A stretch of DNA of 64,000 nt from Nereocystis luetkeana (GCA_031213475.1 JARUPZ010000025.1:2492077-2556076); one strand, 5' to 3'; positions 43,693 through 55,809 are shown, counted from the first letter of the stretch. Numbers and translations are program-made. The notes: generated by a model not told the origin, from the letters alone.

Positions 43693-44215
43693 TGTACTCG
43701 ATACGAGATATGTACTCGATATCGTGCATGGGCGTAGTCGTACGACCATAGACCCTCGCATCCCTGCGATGCCGGGAGGGAGCATGTCGGGTTTTCACCG
43801 ACCAGGCAGACATTGCTTGCACCAAGCGCGAAGGGCCGTGAGGTTTCTGGCGAGTCGCGGGAGGGGTGAGCTGCATCTTACTACGAACCGCTATGAAAAT
43901 GGACTTGCGTATGGATAACAGCTTCAATGCGTTAAAAACAATTTCCGGTGTAGGCAGAGAGAGCAATGAGAGTACCATGTAACTGACTTTTGGGTGCCTT
44001 CCCTTGAACACTACGTGATACGATCATTCCCATTTGGGTTAGGGTTAAAGGTCGTCCACATCTCACAAACAATCTAACTCGACAGCCAGTTGTGACCGCC
44101 CGTCGAAAAAAAGAGAAAAAAGAAGAGGTACCCTGGTTGCCTAGCTCACGTAGTGAGCATAATGTTTTACAGTGCCGTTGCCAACCGACGCCAACCCAGC
44201 CTATATGTAATAGGG
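43693..44215 (-). mobile_element. SINE-C copy, full length
   Basis: It starts gtactcgatacgagatatg after a G-run and ends cgccaacccagcctatatgt. More diverged than most copies, with deletions around 43,890-43,960. Confidence 0.88.
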
Positions 44216-44246
44216 AGGGGGGAGGGGGGGTTTGCTTGACCTTTCT

Positions 44247-44336
44247 ATTACCGCAGTCCCGCTTCGGGGACAAGATAAACCACATATTATACGCACTTTT
44301 GTCCCCAAAAAACAATCCTGCGGTCCGGACAGGGTT
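44247..44336. mobile_element. MITE-B copy
   Basis: attaccgcagtcccgcttcg at left and cctgcggtccggacaggg at right. TTAA on the right side only. Confidence 0.78.
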
Positions 44337-44489
44337 AACCCAAGATTTGTTTGAATCTATTTGTAGCATCAGCTTTTTTTTCATACCTATACCGGGTTAA
44401 GCGTGCGTTATTGGCTCTCAAAATCCGTTTTTGGGACGAACTGTGAAGCTCCTCTAGTCAGGAAGGAGCCTCAGAATGCTGTTAGTGCC

Positions 44490-44750
44490 GTATAACACTA
44501 TCACACTGGGTGATAAGATAACACACCCCCTGGGACGAACTTTGGACCCGGTTTCCTCCGAAACGTGGGGGGGGGGGGCATACACGAACAACGAAAATAA
44601 CGACTTTGGAAATATTTCGTCGAGAAGGTTGCGTAGACTGATGTATCGCTCGTCGTACTCAGTACGCCCTCCCTGTTGTCGAGAATACCAGCTTCGAAAG
44701 TCGTCCGAGGGGGTGTGTAATCTTATCACCCTAGTGTGGTAGTGTTATAC
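44490..44750. mobile_element. FB element, complete copy with single-unit arms
   Basis: The 261-bp element has ~50-bp terminal inverted repeats: GTATAACACTATCACACTGG at left and its inverse ending AGTGTGGTAGTGTTATAC at right. Each holds the hairpin unit and then 'aacacaccccct.ggacga'. This copy identifies the arrays at 3,382, 36,955 and 48,510 as amplified terminal repeats. A G-run splits the interior. No coding capacity. Confidence 0.88.
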
Positions 44751-44807
44751 GTTAGGCGTACATTTACCGTAGCATGCGTATCCGGGGGGGGGGGGAGGGG
44801 CGTACAC

Positions 44808-44862
44808 ATCTGTTGCTTGCCTTAGTCATCTGACCATTGACTACGCATCCCTTTCGAGACGG
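44808..44862 (-). mobile_element. LINE 3'-tail fragment
   Basis: Reverse: after a G-run (44,785-44,800), ttgcttgccttagtcatctg, accattgactacgcatccct, ttcgagac. It matches the last ~60 bp of the LINE. Confidence 0.82.
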
Positions 44863-45310
44863 GGGCCGGGTGTTATTTTGATAAGAAGGCCTCCGGACGT
44901 CACCCTAGAGGGTGTGGCACCCTATCACACGTGCGATAGGGTACAGGTAGGCGCTTGGCAACCCTCTTGGGGACTTCAGAGAAGCGACGGTTGCAGCGAC
45001 GAACCCAGCGTGATTGGGGGGTGACATCAATAGGTTGTCCCGAGTTACCATGGATGGTGCAAAGGGTCGTGCGGCACGGGCGCTAACACTATATCCTGCG
45101 TGTCCTGCCGGGGCGTTCAACCTGCTCGTAGATGGCTGATGTCACCGAAGCTACCAACCATTGGGTTCGTCGCTATTTCGGTGTCTCAAAAGGGCACTAT
45201 TTAAAGTCGCTGTTTTCGGTTGCCATAGACGCCTAGGCTACCAGAGGGACATATTTTGCACCTTGCTTTTGCCTTGTAAGGATAATCATTTGAGGCGCTC
45301 TATACCACAC
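44863..45310. other. Intron 1, unassigned
   Basis: A hairpin-like 'ccctatcacacgtgcgatagg' at 44,919 resembles a single diverged FB unit. Nothing else is recognised. Confidence 0.4.
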
Positions 45311-45327
45311 CCCCCCTCCCCCTATTT

Positions 45328-45955
45328 TGTATAGGTTGGGTTGGCGTCGGTTGGCAACGATGCTGTGAAACATGCCGCTCACTACGTGAGCTAGACAACC
45401 AGTGTACCGTTTTTTGTTTTTTTGTTGGCGGTCGCCCACAGCTGGTTGTCGAGTTAGATCATTTGTGCGGGGTAAGGAACCTTTACTCCGCACAAGGGAA
45501 TTGATATTATCACGTCGTGTTCAAGGTAAGGCACCCAATAGTCAGTTACATAGTACTCTCATTGCTGTCTCTGGAAGTGCCTACACCGGAAATTAAATTA
45601 ACGCATTGAAGCTGTCATCCATATGCAGGTCCGCCTCACAAGCGGTTCTTAGTATTACGGGGGGCCATAGTTAATAGGACCTATCGTATAGATAAAAACC
45701 TACCAGGTATATATTTAACCAGTTTTACTAACAACATTTGGTCTTATTAAGTATGGTCCCCCGTAATAGGATGCAGCTCACCCTTCATGCGACTCGCCGG
45801 GCACCTCACGGCGCTTCGCGCTTGGTGCAAGCAATGTCTGCCTGGTCGGTGAAAACCCGACATGCTCCGTCCCGGTATTGTAGGGATGCGAGGGTCTATG
45901 GTCATACGACTACGGTCATGCATGAGATCGAGTACGTTTCTCCTATCGAGTACAA
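45328..45955 (+). mobile_element. SINE-C copy interrupted by MITE-A
   Basis: It runs from tttgtataggttgggttgg (after a C-run) to tatcgagtacaaccccctcc. At 45,653 it is split by a MITE-A. Removing the MITE and one TA restores the family sequence gcggttcttagtaggatgca exactly. Confidence 0.93.
45655..45766. mobile_element. MITE-A copy, reference copy with TA duplication
   Basis: 112 bp, from TTACGGGGGGCCATAG to GGTCCCCCGTAA, with inverted repeats of about 27 bp. It is inserted in a SINE-C, where uninterrupted SINE copies show a single TA. Here TA occurs on both sides (45,653-45,654 and 45,767-45,768). A TA duplication points to a Tc1/mariner-type transposase acting in trans. No internal gene. 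The middle (tatacataaaaacctatat) contributes to a strong overall palindrome. Confidence 0.96.
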
Positions 45956-45998
45956 CCCCCTCCAAGAAACCGATTTCGAGATAAAAACGGACGCTTAA

Positions 45999-46089
45999 CC
46001 CTGTTAGGGCTGCACTCCCATTTTGGGGACGAATGACGCAAACCACAAGTCGTTAGTCCCCCAAACGGGACTGCAGTCCAGCGATAGGG
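45999..46089. mobile_element. MITE-B copy
   Basis: TTAA on the left (45,995-45,998), then CCCTGTTAGGGCTGCAC. On the right GGACTGCAGTCCAGCGATAGGG, with TTAA changed to TTGA. Confidence 0.8.
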
Positions 46090-46478
46090 TTGACGTGAAC
46101 TTCGGCCCATCGGACGTAGGTAAACTTCGAGTTTATGCCTTGATGTCATTGTAGTATAGAACAGGATCAGCGATACTTTGCAGTTTCTGAGCCCCCACAA
46201 GGAACCCCGTCAGTCTCACTTTTTGGCCTTGCAAGGCAAACATCGCTACCAGGTACAAGGCGTGCCTTATCATAGCACGCGTCTATTCTATAATCAAGTC
46301 ACCTTAGGGCTACGCGTGAAAAAGTTTCCGTAAAACCGGTTTATTCACTTTGAGATACATGGCTCCACAAGTGACGACTCTATGACACAGTAGAGCCGGG
46401 CACTCTATGCAGCCGGTATCATATGCTTCAGCCAACAACACCGCCACTAAGGCGGCAACCGGCACTACCCCGCGCACT
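46090..46478. other. Intron 1, unassigned
   Basis: Nothing recognised. Confidence 0.35.
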
Positions 46479-46479
46479 A

Positions 46480-46584
46480 TGACGGGGGGCCATAATTAAT
46501 AAAACCTATGGTATACATAAAAAACTATAACTTTGACCCTTTTTACTAACACTATTTGGTCCTGTTAACTATGGCCCCCCGTGA
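46480..46584. mobile_element. MITE-A copy
   Basis: TGACGGGGGGCCATAA at left and GGCCCCCCGTGA at right. Both terminal TTAC/GTAA carry compensating changes. Confidence 0.88.
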
Positions 46585-46621
46585 TAGCACTCCCACCCTT
46601 GGGGAATCCCATCTGTGCCTA

Positions 46622-46726
46622 TTACGGGGGGCCATAGTTAACAGGACCAAATATTGTTAGTAAAAATGGTTAAATATATAGGGTTTTAAGCACACCATAT
46701 GTCCTGTTAACTAGGGTCCCCCGTAA
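46622..46726. mobile_element. MITE-A copy
   Basis: 37 bp after the previous copy, in the opposite internal orientation. Ends TTACGGGGGGCC and GGTCCCCCGTAA. Confidence 0.9.
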
Positions 46727-47038
46727 TGGGGGATTCCTAAGTTACTATAGCAAGCAGCCGACACTAGTCGAGCTGGCGCTATTGAGGGACAGCTGCCGGG
46801 GTAGAAACGTGACGTGTTAAGTGCCGTTACATCGTAGCGGTTCGCCATAGTTTTTAAATGAGCTTCGAGTGTACGAATATTTTCGGAAGTACAGCCTTTT
46901 CGATCATCAACATCGTGCGGCATGATCTTCAACGTTGGTCACTCAAAAACACAGCCCAGAAAGAAGAAGCTACAAAAAAAAAAAAAAAAAGGAAACCGAA
47001 ACAAAAGAAAACAAGAAAAGGAAGAACCTACGAACTCA

Positions 47039-47742
<704 letters not shown>

Positions 47743-47767
47743 CTTAGCGGGGGCGGGGGGGGAGGGG

Positions 47768-47818
47768 GCACTCATTTGTTGCTCGCCTTACTCATTTGAC
47801 CATTGACCACGCATCCCT
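47768..47818 (-). mobile_element. LINE 3'-tail fragment beside SINE-C
   Basis: After a G-rich run (47,748-47,767): actcatttgttgctcgcctt, actcatttgaccattgacca, cgcatccctt. It abuts the SINE-C remnant. Confidence 0.8.
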
Positions 47819-47944
47819 TAGCCGTTTGACGTTAAAACGCGTTGGTCGTCTATGAAAACAAAATTCATATAAAACATTAACAACACCAACGCAATACGAG
47901 GCAGTTTTCCTCTGACAGCCGAAAGGGCAACACCAAACCAGGCT

Positions 47945-48115
47945 TTTCACTCGTCATGATCCGACTCGCGGGTCGGGTTTAGGAGGTCTTCTAAACCTCA
48001 CGGGTCGGGTCGGATTGGGTCGGGTCGCGTCGGGTCGGGCCAGGTAAGGAGGTATTCAAAGTCTCACGGGTCGGGTCGGGTCACCCCGACCGAACCCGAC
48101 CCGACCCAACCCGAC
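47945..48115. repeat. Short GGGTC/CCCGA stretch with inverted halves
   Basis: Three blocks of cgggtcgggt separated by 'aggaggt.ttc' words are followed by a CCCGA block, so the two halves can pair. It resembles 2,100-2,345. Confidence 0.75.
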
Positions 48116-48119
48116 AGGC

Positions 48120-48508
48120 AAGGTTTTTATGCCTAACCGGTGAACAGGCCCGGTGGAAACTTGCCTCTCTGGACGGAAGCATAAGGTGCGTTTAGGCATG
48201 GACGGGAACACGAAGAGGCCACGACATTTCGCCGGGACTGGTTATATACACCGATGCGTGCGTAGAAAAAATAGAGGGCACCCTGCCCTTGACGTTTGGC
48301 TGAGGCCGCTGGCTTGGGAGGCGCTGTACCACACTCCGACCAGGAATATATAGGCCCCGTTAGGACTCTGATATCAGTATCAAACGGAGCACGTAGTCCG
48401 GGTAGTACCCCGCCCCAAAGCTGGCCTTGAGGGACAGGAAAAATTTCGAAACCCGACGGGCAATCAATCCCACGGCCTGATAGATACCTGCATGTATGAA
48501 AAAGCACG
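48120..48508. other. Unassigned
   Basis: No gene or repeat recognised between the GGGTC stretch and the FB array. Confidence 0.35.
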
Positions 48509-48509
48509 C

Positions 48510-48790
48510 CGTGTAACACTATCACGCTTCATAGGGTGATACAGATAACACTACCTGCCGCATCACACGGGGGATAACATAACACTGCCGTATCGCACGG
48601 GTGATAACATAACACTACCGTATCACACGGGTGATAAGATAGCACTACAGTATCACACGGGGGGATAAGATAACACACCCCCTCGTACGAGCTTCAAATC
48701 TGATTTTCTCGACAACGAGAAGGAGAGTGTAAACGCCAACCAAGCCACGCATCTGCGGAAAAAAAACTGGACGACATCTCCCCAAAGTCG
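48510..48790. repeat. FB element: expanded left arm plus interior
   Basis: It starts GTGTAACACTATCAC like the left end at 44,490, then 4-5 hairpin units of ~36 bp, then 'gataacacaccccctcgtacg' and interior sequence. It shows directly that the array replaces the single-unit arm. Confidence 0.87.
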
Positions 48791-48838
48791 CCCTCTTCAT
48801 TGCGTGAGCCCTAGGCCCTTAACGCCCTAGGCCCTCAA

Positions 48839-48927
48839 CCCTTTCAGGACTGCAGTAAAGTTTGAATTTAAAAAAAAATCGAATTTGAGTGTTTTATTCC
48901 GAAAACAGGACTGCTGTCCTGCGAGGG
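48839..48927. mobile_element. MITE-B copy
   Basis: CAACCCTTTCAGGACTGCAG at left, GGACTGCTGTCCTGCGAGGG-TTAA at right. The inner half is A/T-substituted. Confidence 0.78.
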
Positions 48928-48931
48928 TTAA

Positions 48932-50270
48932 GACATGTTTCGACAAAATCGGTCCTGACACTCGTCCCAGGGGCCTTGGGGGGGATCTTCATCTCATCAC
49001 CCGTGAGATACGGCGATGAAACGCAAAATTGTGTGCAAGCGACATTGCGCAATGACCCCTCTGTTGAGGAGCCTCCCGCCAATCAGCAAAAAAAACTAAA
49101 ATGGACCCAAACCTGCTGCGTACGTACGGCTGCAGTATGGGTCCCCGATCGAGAAACCCCTGACTTGATCAAAGCTTGGCACGTTTATCCCGGCTCAAAA
49201 CCCTGATCAACCTTGACTATTCGATGTGAACCCACCAGCAGGGAAGAAAGGGGCCGTTTTTTTTTTCTGGCGATGAAACACGCCTTCCAAGGCACGAGCC
49301 GTAGTGGGGAGGAGGGGGAAGAAAACCTACTTTGTTCTCTCGGATCTGAGTTTCGACTACCTTAGGAAATGTAGTGTGAAAAGAAGAGGAGATCGTGAAT
49401 GGCAGGGGGAAGTACTGAATAAAAAATAGTGCACTACTGCAATATATATGTAGGGTTTCGTGCAGAGCTAGCTAGCCGCTGAGCGCGATTGATTCTTTTA
49501 GAGCTCCAACCCTTCAAGCCGCCTTCCCAAAAAGCCTGCCTGACTTTGTTTTAGGTTATTTCTCGTTCGAGGTCTGTCCTACTTCGTACTATTGGAACTA
49601 CTGTGGTTGCATCGTGCTCAAAAATATGCTTGCACGAGCTTCAACGTTGATCGCTCATGAGCGTTTTTTTTGCCGAAAGAAGAGAAACAGAGGGAAACAA
49701 CCACGAAAAACGGAGCCATGCACGCACTCCTACTCCGCACTTCTTTCTGTCCCAAAGGCCCCACCGTTTAGAGAGGGGGGGGGGGGGGGTATTGTAAGGT
49801 TCGCCCTGGGCTGGGCAATCGATCGATTGTTTACCCCATATAGCTCAGGAGGTAACGCCTGAACATTAGCCTGTGTTGTACGTGGTACGAAAGGTTAACG
49901 TGTAAACGGCACGTTTGGTGCTGCCAACCGTATACGAGTGACGTGTGCGCGTACGGGCAACATGGCAGCTCGAGTGGGATCGTTCATGCAGTCTGCCCCT
50001 GAATCGCTTTTTGCTTTGAGGCTCGGGAACAACTCTTCTCGCCCCCCAACAAAGTCGTACTACTGAAGTAGTGGCCGACGATGCCAGAACCTCAATTTTA
50101 GTCGTAACGTGTGCTGTACGCTTTGAAGTGCCAAATATGTCAGTACGCACTGCGATGTACAGCATGCACTGGGAGCCACAATCTCACTGTCGCCGGTACG
50201 GCACAAACACAAACGAGAACGTCTACATACGATTGATAACAGCTCTCCAAATATCATTCAAATCGCGATC
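48932..50270. other. No supported gene
   Basis: A G-run at 49,777-49,789. The open frames (for example 48,889-49,206 plus) show no domain or splice support. Confidence 0.4.
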
Positions 50271-50274
50271 TAGA

Positions 50275-50800
50275 TAACCTACTGTGGATCTTGATATGCC
50301 TCTATGACATGCTGAGCAGGATCTGTACAGTACAGATCCATAACAGCACACACGAGCTATTATGAATAAGAGTGAAATAGTAACACCTCCACCCGCAACA
50401 TGAGCTAGATAATACAGCTCAGGACTCTAAGTGCCCTGAACTATCTAGACCGCGATGTGGGAATCGGTGACCTGTCCGATTCGTGCGACTTTCAACAAGG
50501 CCTTACCGCAACTGGCATTGGACACAGCACCGTTTCTTGAGGGCAATCGAGCAATTGGTTCTTGTAGGCTCTATTTACATCACACCTCGAACAGATCCCG
50601 ATCTATTCAGAGCATCTCAATAGCCGCAATAATATGTTGAGCAGGATCTGTACAGTGCAGATCCAACTCAGAAGACTTGCCCTACCGCAAATCGCGCAGA
50701 CCACAGTGTGCGCCCTCCATACGGCCAACCTGAACTAAAATCTGTCTGTCCTGAAATATCTAGATCATGCAGTAGTGGGAATCAATTATCTGTATATCAC
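50275..50800. repeat. Family R1 copies with aggatctgtacag palindromes
   Basis: Two copies of 'tgagcaggatctgtacagt.cagatcca' at about 50,313 and 50,639 (the core ggatctgtacagtacagatcc is an inverted repeat), plus 'ctgaa.tatctaga.c' at about 50,438 and 50,750. The array at 20,570 contains related phrases (ctgcctaacagggcagatcc; cttgaaatatctagatcatg). Confidence 0.7.
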
Positions 50801-53526
50801 AGCAGATGTATGCTTTAACCACTAAGCTAGTCAGCGCTGACTGTTACCGGGGAGCTTAATGGGCAGGGTGTATATCTACTATTATTACTGTCCGAGGTGG
50901 GAAATGTATACTACAGTAGGCACAGCAGTACAATGGCACGTGTCGCGACGCATCTCTAAGTACAAACTTAACTCCTATCATATGGTACGCGTAGCATATA
51001 CCTGGTACCTGATACCGGTATACAACATCAAAGTACGACCCGAGATCTCGATATCTCGACTCACGCGACCGTCCTATTACATTCAAAATCACGGGGCTTC
51101 GTATGATACGTCCCAGGTACTGTACGAGTCCATGCCCTCGAGGCTGTCCCATCGTCGCGTCTACTGCCGTACGAAGAACGCACCGCGTAACAATAAATAT
51201 GAAGCCACACAAGACGACAGTTAATTCTTCTGTGTACCGTATTTTAGCCGTTCGATACTCACTTACTCACCTACTATTGGTGCTCCTGCCGCGTCCTCTC
51301 CGTCGCCTTCGCCCGGGGCAGCCCCCGGCCGGATCAGCCCGCGACACCAACACTGCCGCCGACTTCCGACCACCGACCCCTCCACAGGGATCCACCTTAC
51401 CTGATACTCAAGTACTTCCAAACACTACAGTACTGCCTTGCAGCTTACAACAGTAGTTGCGATCTCAGCAGGGCGTCAGTACGGAACAGACTAGGTTTAC
51501 TCGTACGCAGCAGAGCTGCCGACGTACGTACGTACGGTATGTGTATACCGGGCGTTTTCTCTCTACAGGAGCAGTGCGTGATCGGCTTCCTCTCTCTCTC
51601 TTATTACCAGTATCTTACGTGGGTTTGTCTCTCGTAAGTAAGCTCTTGGCCGCCCCAGGTTTTTCCGTGCGTCTGTCCCAACGCCAACAACACCGGCTGC
51701 GACAACCGGTGCCGCCAAACAGTAGAAGCGGCGTAGATACTGCCTCTTGCTGCTGCTATCAAGGATCGATCAGGACCAGCCTTGACCAGGCGAGACAACA
51801 GGGGCGAGAACCTTACGTCGTGGAACGCTCGTTTTTCGCCAAGAAGACCGGACCAAAGCTACTTCGCGTTCATTCCTCACAGCTCCTTTCACAGCCACAG
51901 CGAGCGGTCGTCGCCAATCCTCCTCATGCATGGATGGCCCTGCCCAGTGCCTTCGTGAGACGCCCGGGCCCTCCAAGCTACCGCCCCGCTGCCTAATAAT
52001 GAGATATCAAGAGCTATCACTGCTCGTCACAGTAGTGTTTAGCTGACAGGGACGGTACCCGTATAGCATACGCTCGACCTATGCGATGAGAGCTCGAAGG
52101 AGCTCCACAACAAAGTTGAAAAAAACCCAACACGCTCAAATTGCCATGATGGCGGTTACAAAACAAAAAGGGAGTATGGCTCCAAAGGTTTGGTGTTTTA
52201 CATAGATATAGATTGTACATAGATAATTTTTGGAAATCAAGATTCGTGCAGAAGATCTACTGGGCACTCTGCACAAAGTGACGTGATCGCATCGATGACC
52301 GGTGTACATCACATGACAGAGATACAGAGGGAGGTGTACGAGAAGAGAACCGATGATAATTCCGTCCAAATCATGAGGTGAAAATTGCGGAGATATTCTT
52401 GTGTGCCGCGGTGTGGTTCCAGTGTTTTGGAAGTGGATTCGGAATTCCCGACGATATCTTTCCATAGATACAGATACATCGATACAGACGCATCGCTCAG
52501 CGTTTTACGTTCCCCATTGTTGAGAAAAGACAGCGTCGAAACGCAGGGGATACCCTATCATGGGTCCTATACGGTACAGTTTGCTCAGAACTATTAATAA
52601 TAGGAAACAGGAGAACTACCTAGGCTTATATTACAGGCTACCAGGTACCTGGTATTACGTAATAGACTTATTTATTTGTTTGTTGATGGGTATGTTCAAC
52701 AGCACATCAGAAGAAGGAGACTGCCGGTAATCATATTCTTTTTCCTGTAAAATCTATCTCGCCAGCCTCTGCCTCTGCCTCTCTTCTTCTCGCTCGTTTT
52801 CGCAATTTTAGTGTTGTCCTGTTGTTCTGCTTTATCCCAGAACCACAGGGACAGCAGCAGCAGCAGCAGCAGCAAGCAGCAGCAAGCAGCAGCAAGCAGC
52901 TCAGCAGTATACACAGCATTCACAGGTCAGTACGAGCAGCAAGGTTGGGTTGAAGGTTGCGGTGTTCGCGTCTTGCGACGTATTTTGCTGTGGCGGTTCT
53001 CGATTCGAGTCACGAACAGAAAACATTCAACCCATTTCTTCTCGTTCTACGCCATCTACGGTTCTCTACGTACGGTTCTACGAACTTCCATGTCTCTAAA
53101 TGTAACGACCGTGTTTTTATATATAACAACATTAGTAAGCTTCTTATATTTTCGATCAGTGTGGGGACTATTTGTATCGACGAAAGATGCACAACAACAA
53201 CATATATTTGTCCGAAAATATAAGGAGTGATTTATTATTGGAAGCGATACCAAACGAGTATTACGCTTCAGGACAAAATGTTACGTATGCGTATTCAGAG
53301 ACGTATGACTAGCTGTTCTTTTTGTTTCTGTTCTTCCTGTTTCGGCATTCTGATGCCGCCGCTGCTGCTGCCGCTGCCGCTGCTGCTGCTGCTGCTGCCT
53401 GCCTGCCTGCGTATGTCTCCACTCCAAGGCACACACGCACTCTCACAGAAGTCTAGAGGGCGGCCGTACGAACGCCCACCCACATCAGCCGAGAACTACT
53501 GGTACAGGTCCGGTCGAAGGTATCCG
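50800..53526. other. Unassigned region; CAG-rich stretch
   Basis: CAG repeats at 52,854-52,906 and a CTG stretch at 53,356-53,404. Long plus-strand frames at 51,103-51,456 and 51,457-51,996 have mixed composition but no recognisable domain. They could belong to the 5' part of a plus-strand gene. Confidence 0.3.
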
Positions 53527-53527
53527 G

Positions 53528-53534
53528 TATAAAG
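53528..53534 (+). promoter_or_regulatory. TATA-like box (TATAAAG)
   Basis: It lies 47 bp upstream of an ATG that opens a short frame with a consensus donor. This is a reasonable distance for a short 5' UTR. No other core element is seen. Confidence 0.35.
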
Positions 53535-53580
53535 AAGAGCGACTACGACACTACAGCACTGACAGCTAGCTGCAGAGACG

Positions 53581-53653
53581 ATGAGCTTGGGACCAACTGC
53601 AACCCAGCAACATCATCAGCAAATACACCAGCCACGGATACGGGCAGTCGTCG
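53581..53653 (+). CDS. Candidate first exon of an unidentified plus-strand gene
   Basis: Starting ATG, 24 codons (MSLGPTATQQHHQQIHQPRI, RAVV) then one base and donor GTCG|GTGAGT. The Gln/His content resembles other coding low-complexity in this window. It leaves phase 1, which fits the exon at 62,673. No function can be assigned. Confidence 0.35.
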
Positions 53654-55355
53654 GTGAGTTCTGGGTTGATATTTTCTCCGACGTTCAACCCCGAGCTGAT
53701 TATGCAATTGGGGCGTAACGGGTCCCTTCCTTGAAGCAAAACTCTGACACGAAGTAGCCGTGTGCCCAGGCTATACGTACGAAGTCCTGTTCGCTCTGCT
53801 CTGCTGTGCTCGCGAGCTTTTGAAGCTTGCAGCGCTTGCAACAACGCTCGCCAAAGCTTGCATTACCCACGCTCGTGTCGAGGAGACTCGATCGGGTTGA
53901 CGGGCAGTTTTCCTCGGCTCTCGGTCTGGCGATCTTCTGCTTTGGGTTCTTGTGAGAGAGAACACACGGAGCATCAAGCAAGTAGAACAATTGATCACAA
54001 ACTACAGCACTAAAACTGCAAAGTCTGCAGTTCAGCAGTAGTACCGGTACAGAGCAACGTGGTACGAGTATGAAGTACTGGTACTCGTACTACGTAGCAG
54101 TACAAGTAGGAGTATGATATTCTGCCTGTATACTGACTGCTGCTGCTGTGGTACTTGATACTGCACGTATCATACCCATCCACATCGTACGTCGCAGACG
54201 TACCAGGTAAAGCGGTAGTACGAAGCATTGCAGCAAGAGAGCAGTTCAGTATACCAGGTATCTGATACAGTCAGTACTGAAGTTCAGCAGTGCTGCGTCA
54301 TCCGCGCTGCTGCTGCTGCTTCTGCAATCAATGACCATGAAAAAAGTGCCGCACGCAAGGTGGAACAGCAAGCAGCTTCGGACGCACGATATAATAGCAC
54401 CACCAGCTGCACCAGCCAGCGGCAGCGCAGTTCAGCAACACAACACTTCGCGCTAGTGAAACAACTGTATGACAGCTGCTGCTGCTGCTGCTCTTGCGCC
54501 TGCTGCTGCTGCGGCTGCGGCTGCGGCGGCTGCGGCAGCAACGATCGATCACGATCTCGAGACAAGCATGGTGTTCAGCTTTCGTCTCCCTTCCGCTGCT
54601 GCAATGTGTGCTGTTTGCGGCCCTTGGGCCTTATTATAGTTGTGTATTCTCCGAAGCATTCCATTATTCCACGAGCGGTGCACGCCATTTGAGGTTGGAT
54701 ATTTACTTAATCACAGGGCGCCGCAAAACGCATGAACACGAATGCTGCTGCTGTGTTGTAGGTCCCGTTGCCCGTTGCTATCATATTATGGTAGTCTTGG
54801 TTTTGCAGGACGAACAAACGTGACACTCCACTGCCTAGTGTTTATTGACGTATCAGCTCAGCCTATTAATAGTATCACCAGGGGGTGACATTGACACGGA
54901 TAATATACTATTAATACGAGTACGAGGGGTCATTCTTATCGGAGAGCTTTTTTTCCAAATATTCGACATTTTTTTCGCGCAAATTTTCAATCTTCCATAT
55001 TTTTCTGGTTTTTTTTTTTCCAAATATTGGAATGTTAACGAACTTGATATTTTTGCTTCTGGAGAATTTCACGAATAGTGACAGAACGCCTCCGTATATC
55101 GATACATATCTCCAATTATTTCCAAACTTTGAAAAATTTGGAAAAAACGCTCTCCGATAAGAATAACTCTCCTCCTTTCGTGTCTGTGTACCAGGCTGCC
55201 ACGTCGTGTCGCCTACCTGGTACAAGTATGTTTTGCTATTGATAGGCCGCGGGCTCGCGTTTTATATGTTAGGGTTAGGTCTTACTGCAACTCGGGTACT
55301 TCTTCTGTAGAGCCCTCGTTCGCGTTACACAGCAGCAGTACCAGGTGTCATGCCC
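53654..55355. other. Unassigned; CTG/CAG-rich patch and palindrome
   Basis: CTG runs at 54,478-54,520. Around 54,930-55,180, 'cggagagctttttttccaaa' and its inverse 'ccaaactttgaaaaatttgg...cgctctccgataag' form a ~250-bp inverted repeat (ends ctcgtactcg/tctccgataag), perhaps another foldback MITE. Confidence 0.45.
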
Positions 55356-55360
55356 TACTA

Positions 55361-55473
55361 TTACGGGGGACCATAGTTAATAGGACCTATGGTATACATA
55401 CAAATCAATATACCTTGGTATATAACCATTTTTACGAACAATATTTGGTCCTATTAACTATGGTCCCCCGTAA
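55361..55473. mobile_element. MITE-A copy
   Basis: TTACGGGGGACCATAG to GGTCCCCCGTAA, TA on both sides. The middle contains an additional 'taccttggtatata'. Confidence 0.93.
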
Positions 55474-55475
55474 TA

Positions 55476-55610
55476 TCAAGGGGGACCATAGTTAATTTAC
55501 ACACAAAAAACATGTGTTTTACATATTTCTATCAACAACATTTGGTCCTATTTACTTTACGTATTTTTATCAAGAACGTTTGGTCCTATTAACTATGGTT
55601 CCCCGTAATA
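55476..55610. mobile_element. MITE-A variant with partial internal duplication
   Basis: It follows the previous copy immediately: gggggaccatagttaattta at left, and two successive right halves (catttggtcctatttact; cgtttggtcctattaacta) ending GGTTCCCCGTAA. Confidence 0.85.
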
Positions 55611-55723
55611 TTCAAGTACCAATATGATATTAATACCTTGTGCCTACAAACACCCTCCCAAACATACGTACGCTGCATGGTGACAAATTCTGCAGGCTGT
55701 GTTCGGAAATCGGAAATGCTTAA

Positions 55724-55809
55724 CTTTTAGGACCGCAGTCACGTTTTGGGGACAAACTACTTTCATTTCAGTGATTTGTCCCAAAGAGGGGACTGCAGTC
55801 TTGAAAGGG
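55724..55809. mobile_element. MITE-B copy with TTAA on both sides
   Basis: TTAA (55,720-55,723) - CTTTTAGGACCGCAGTC ... GGACTGCAGTCTTGAAAGGG - TTAA (55,810-55,813). Confidence 0.9.

Noticed and set aside
44490-44750. Separate minisatellite unrelated to transposons
   Set aside because: Clear inverted terminal repeats with one unit each and a shared interior show that it is a mobile element.
54228-54692. Cys-rich plus-strand frame
   Set aside because: The Cys run is the CTG/TGC reading of a trinucleotide tract. No signal peptide or conserved spacing is evident.
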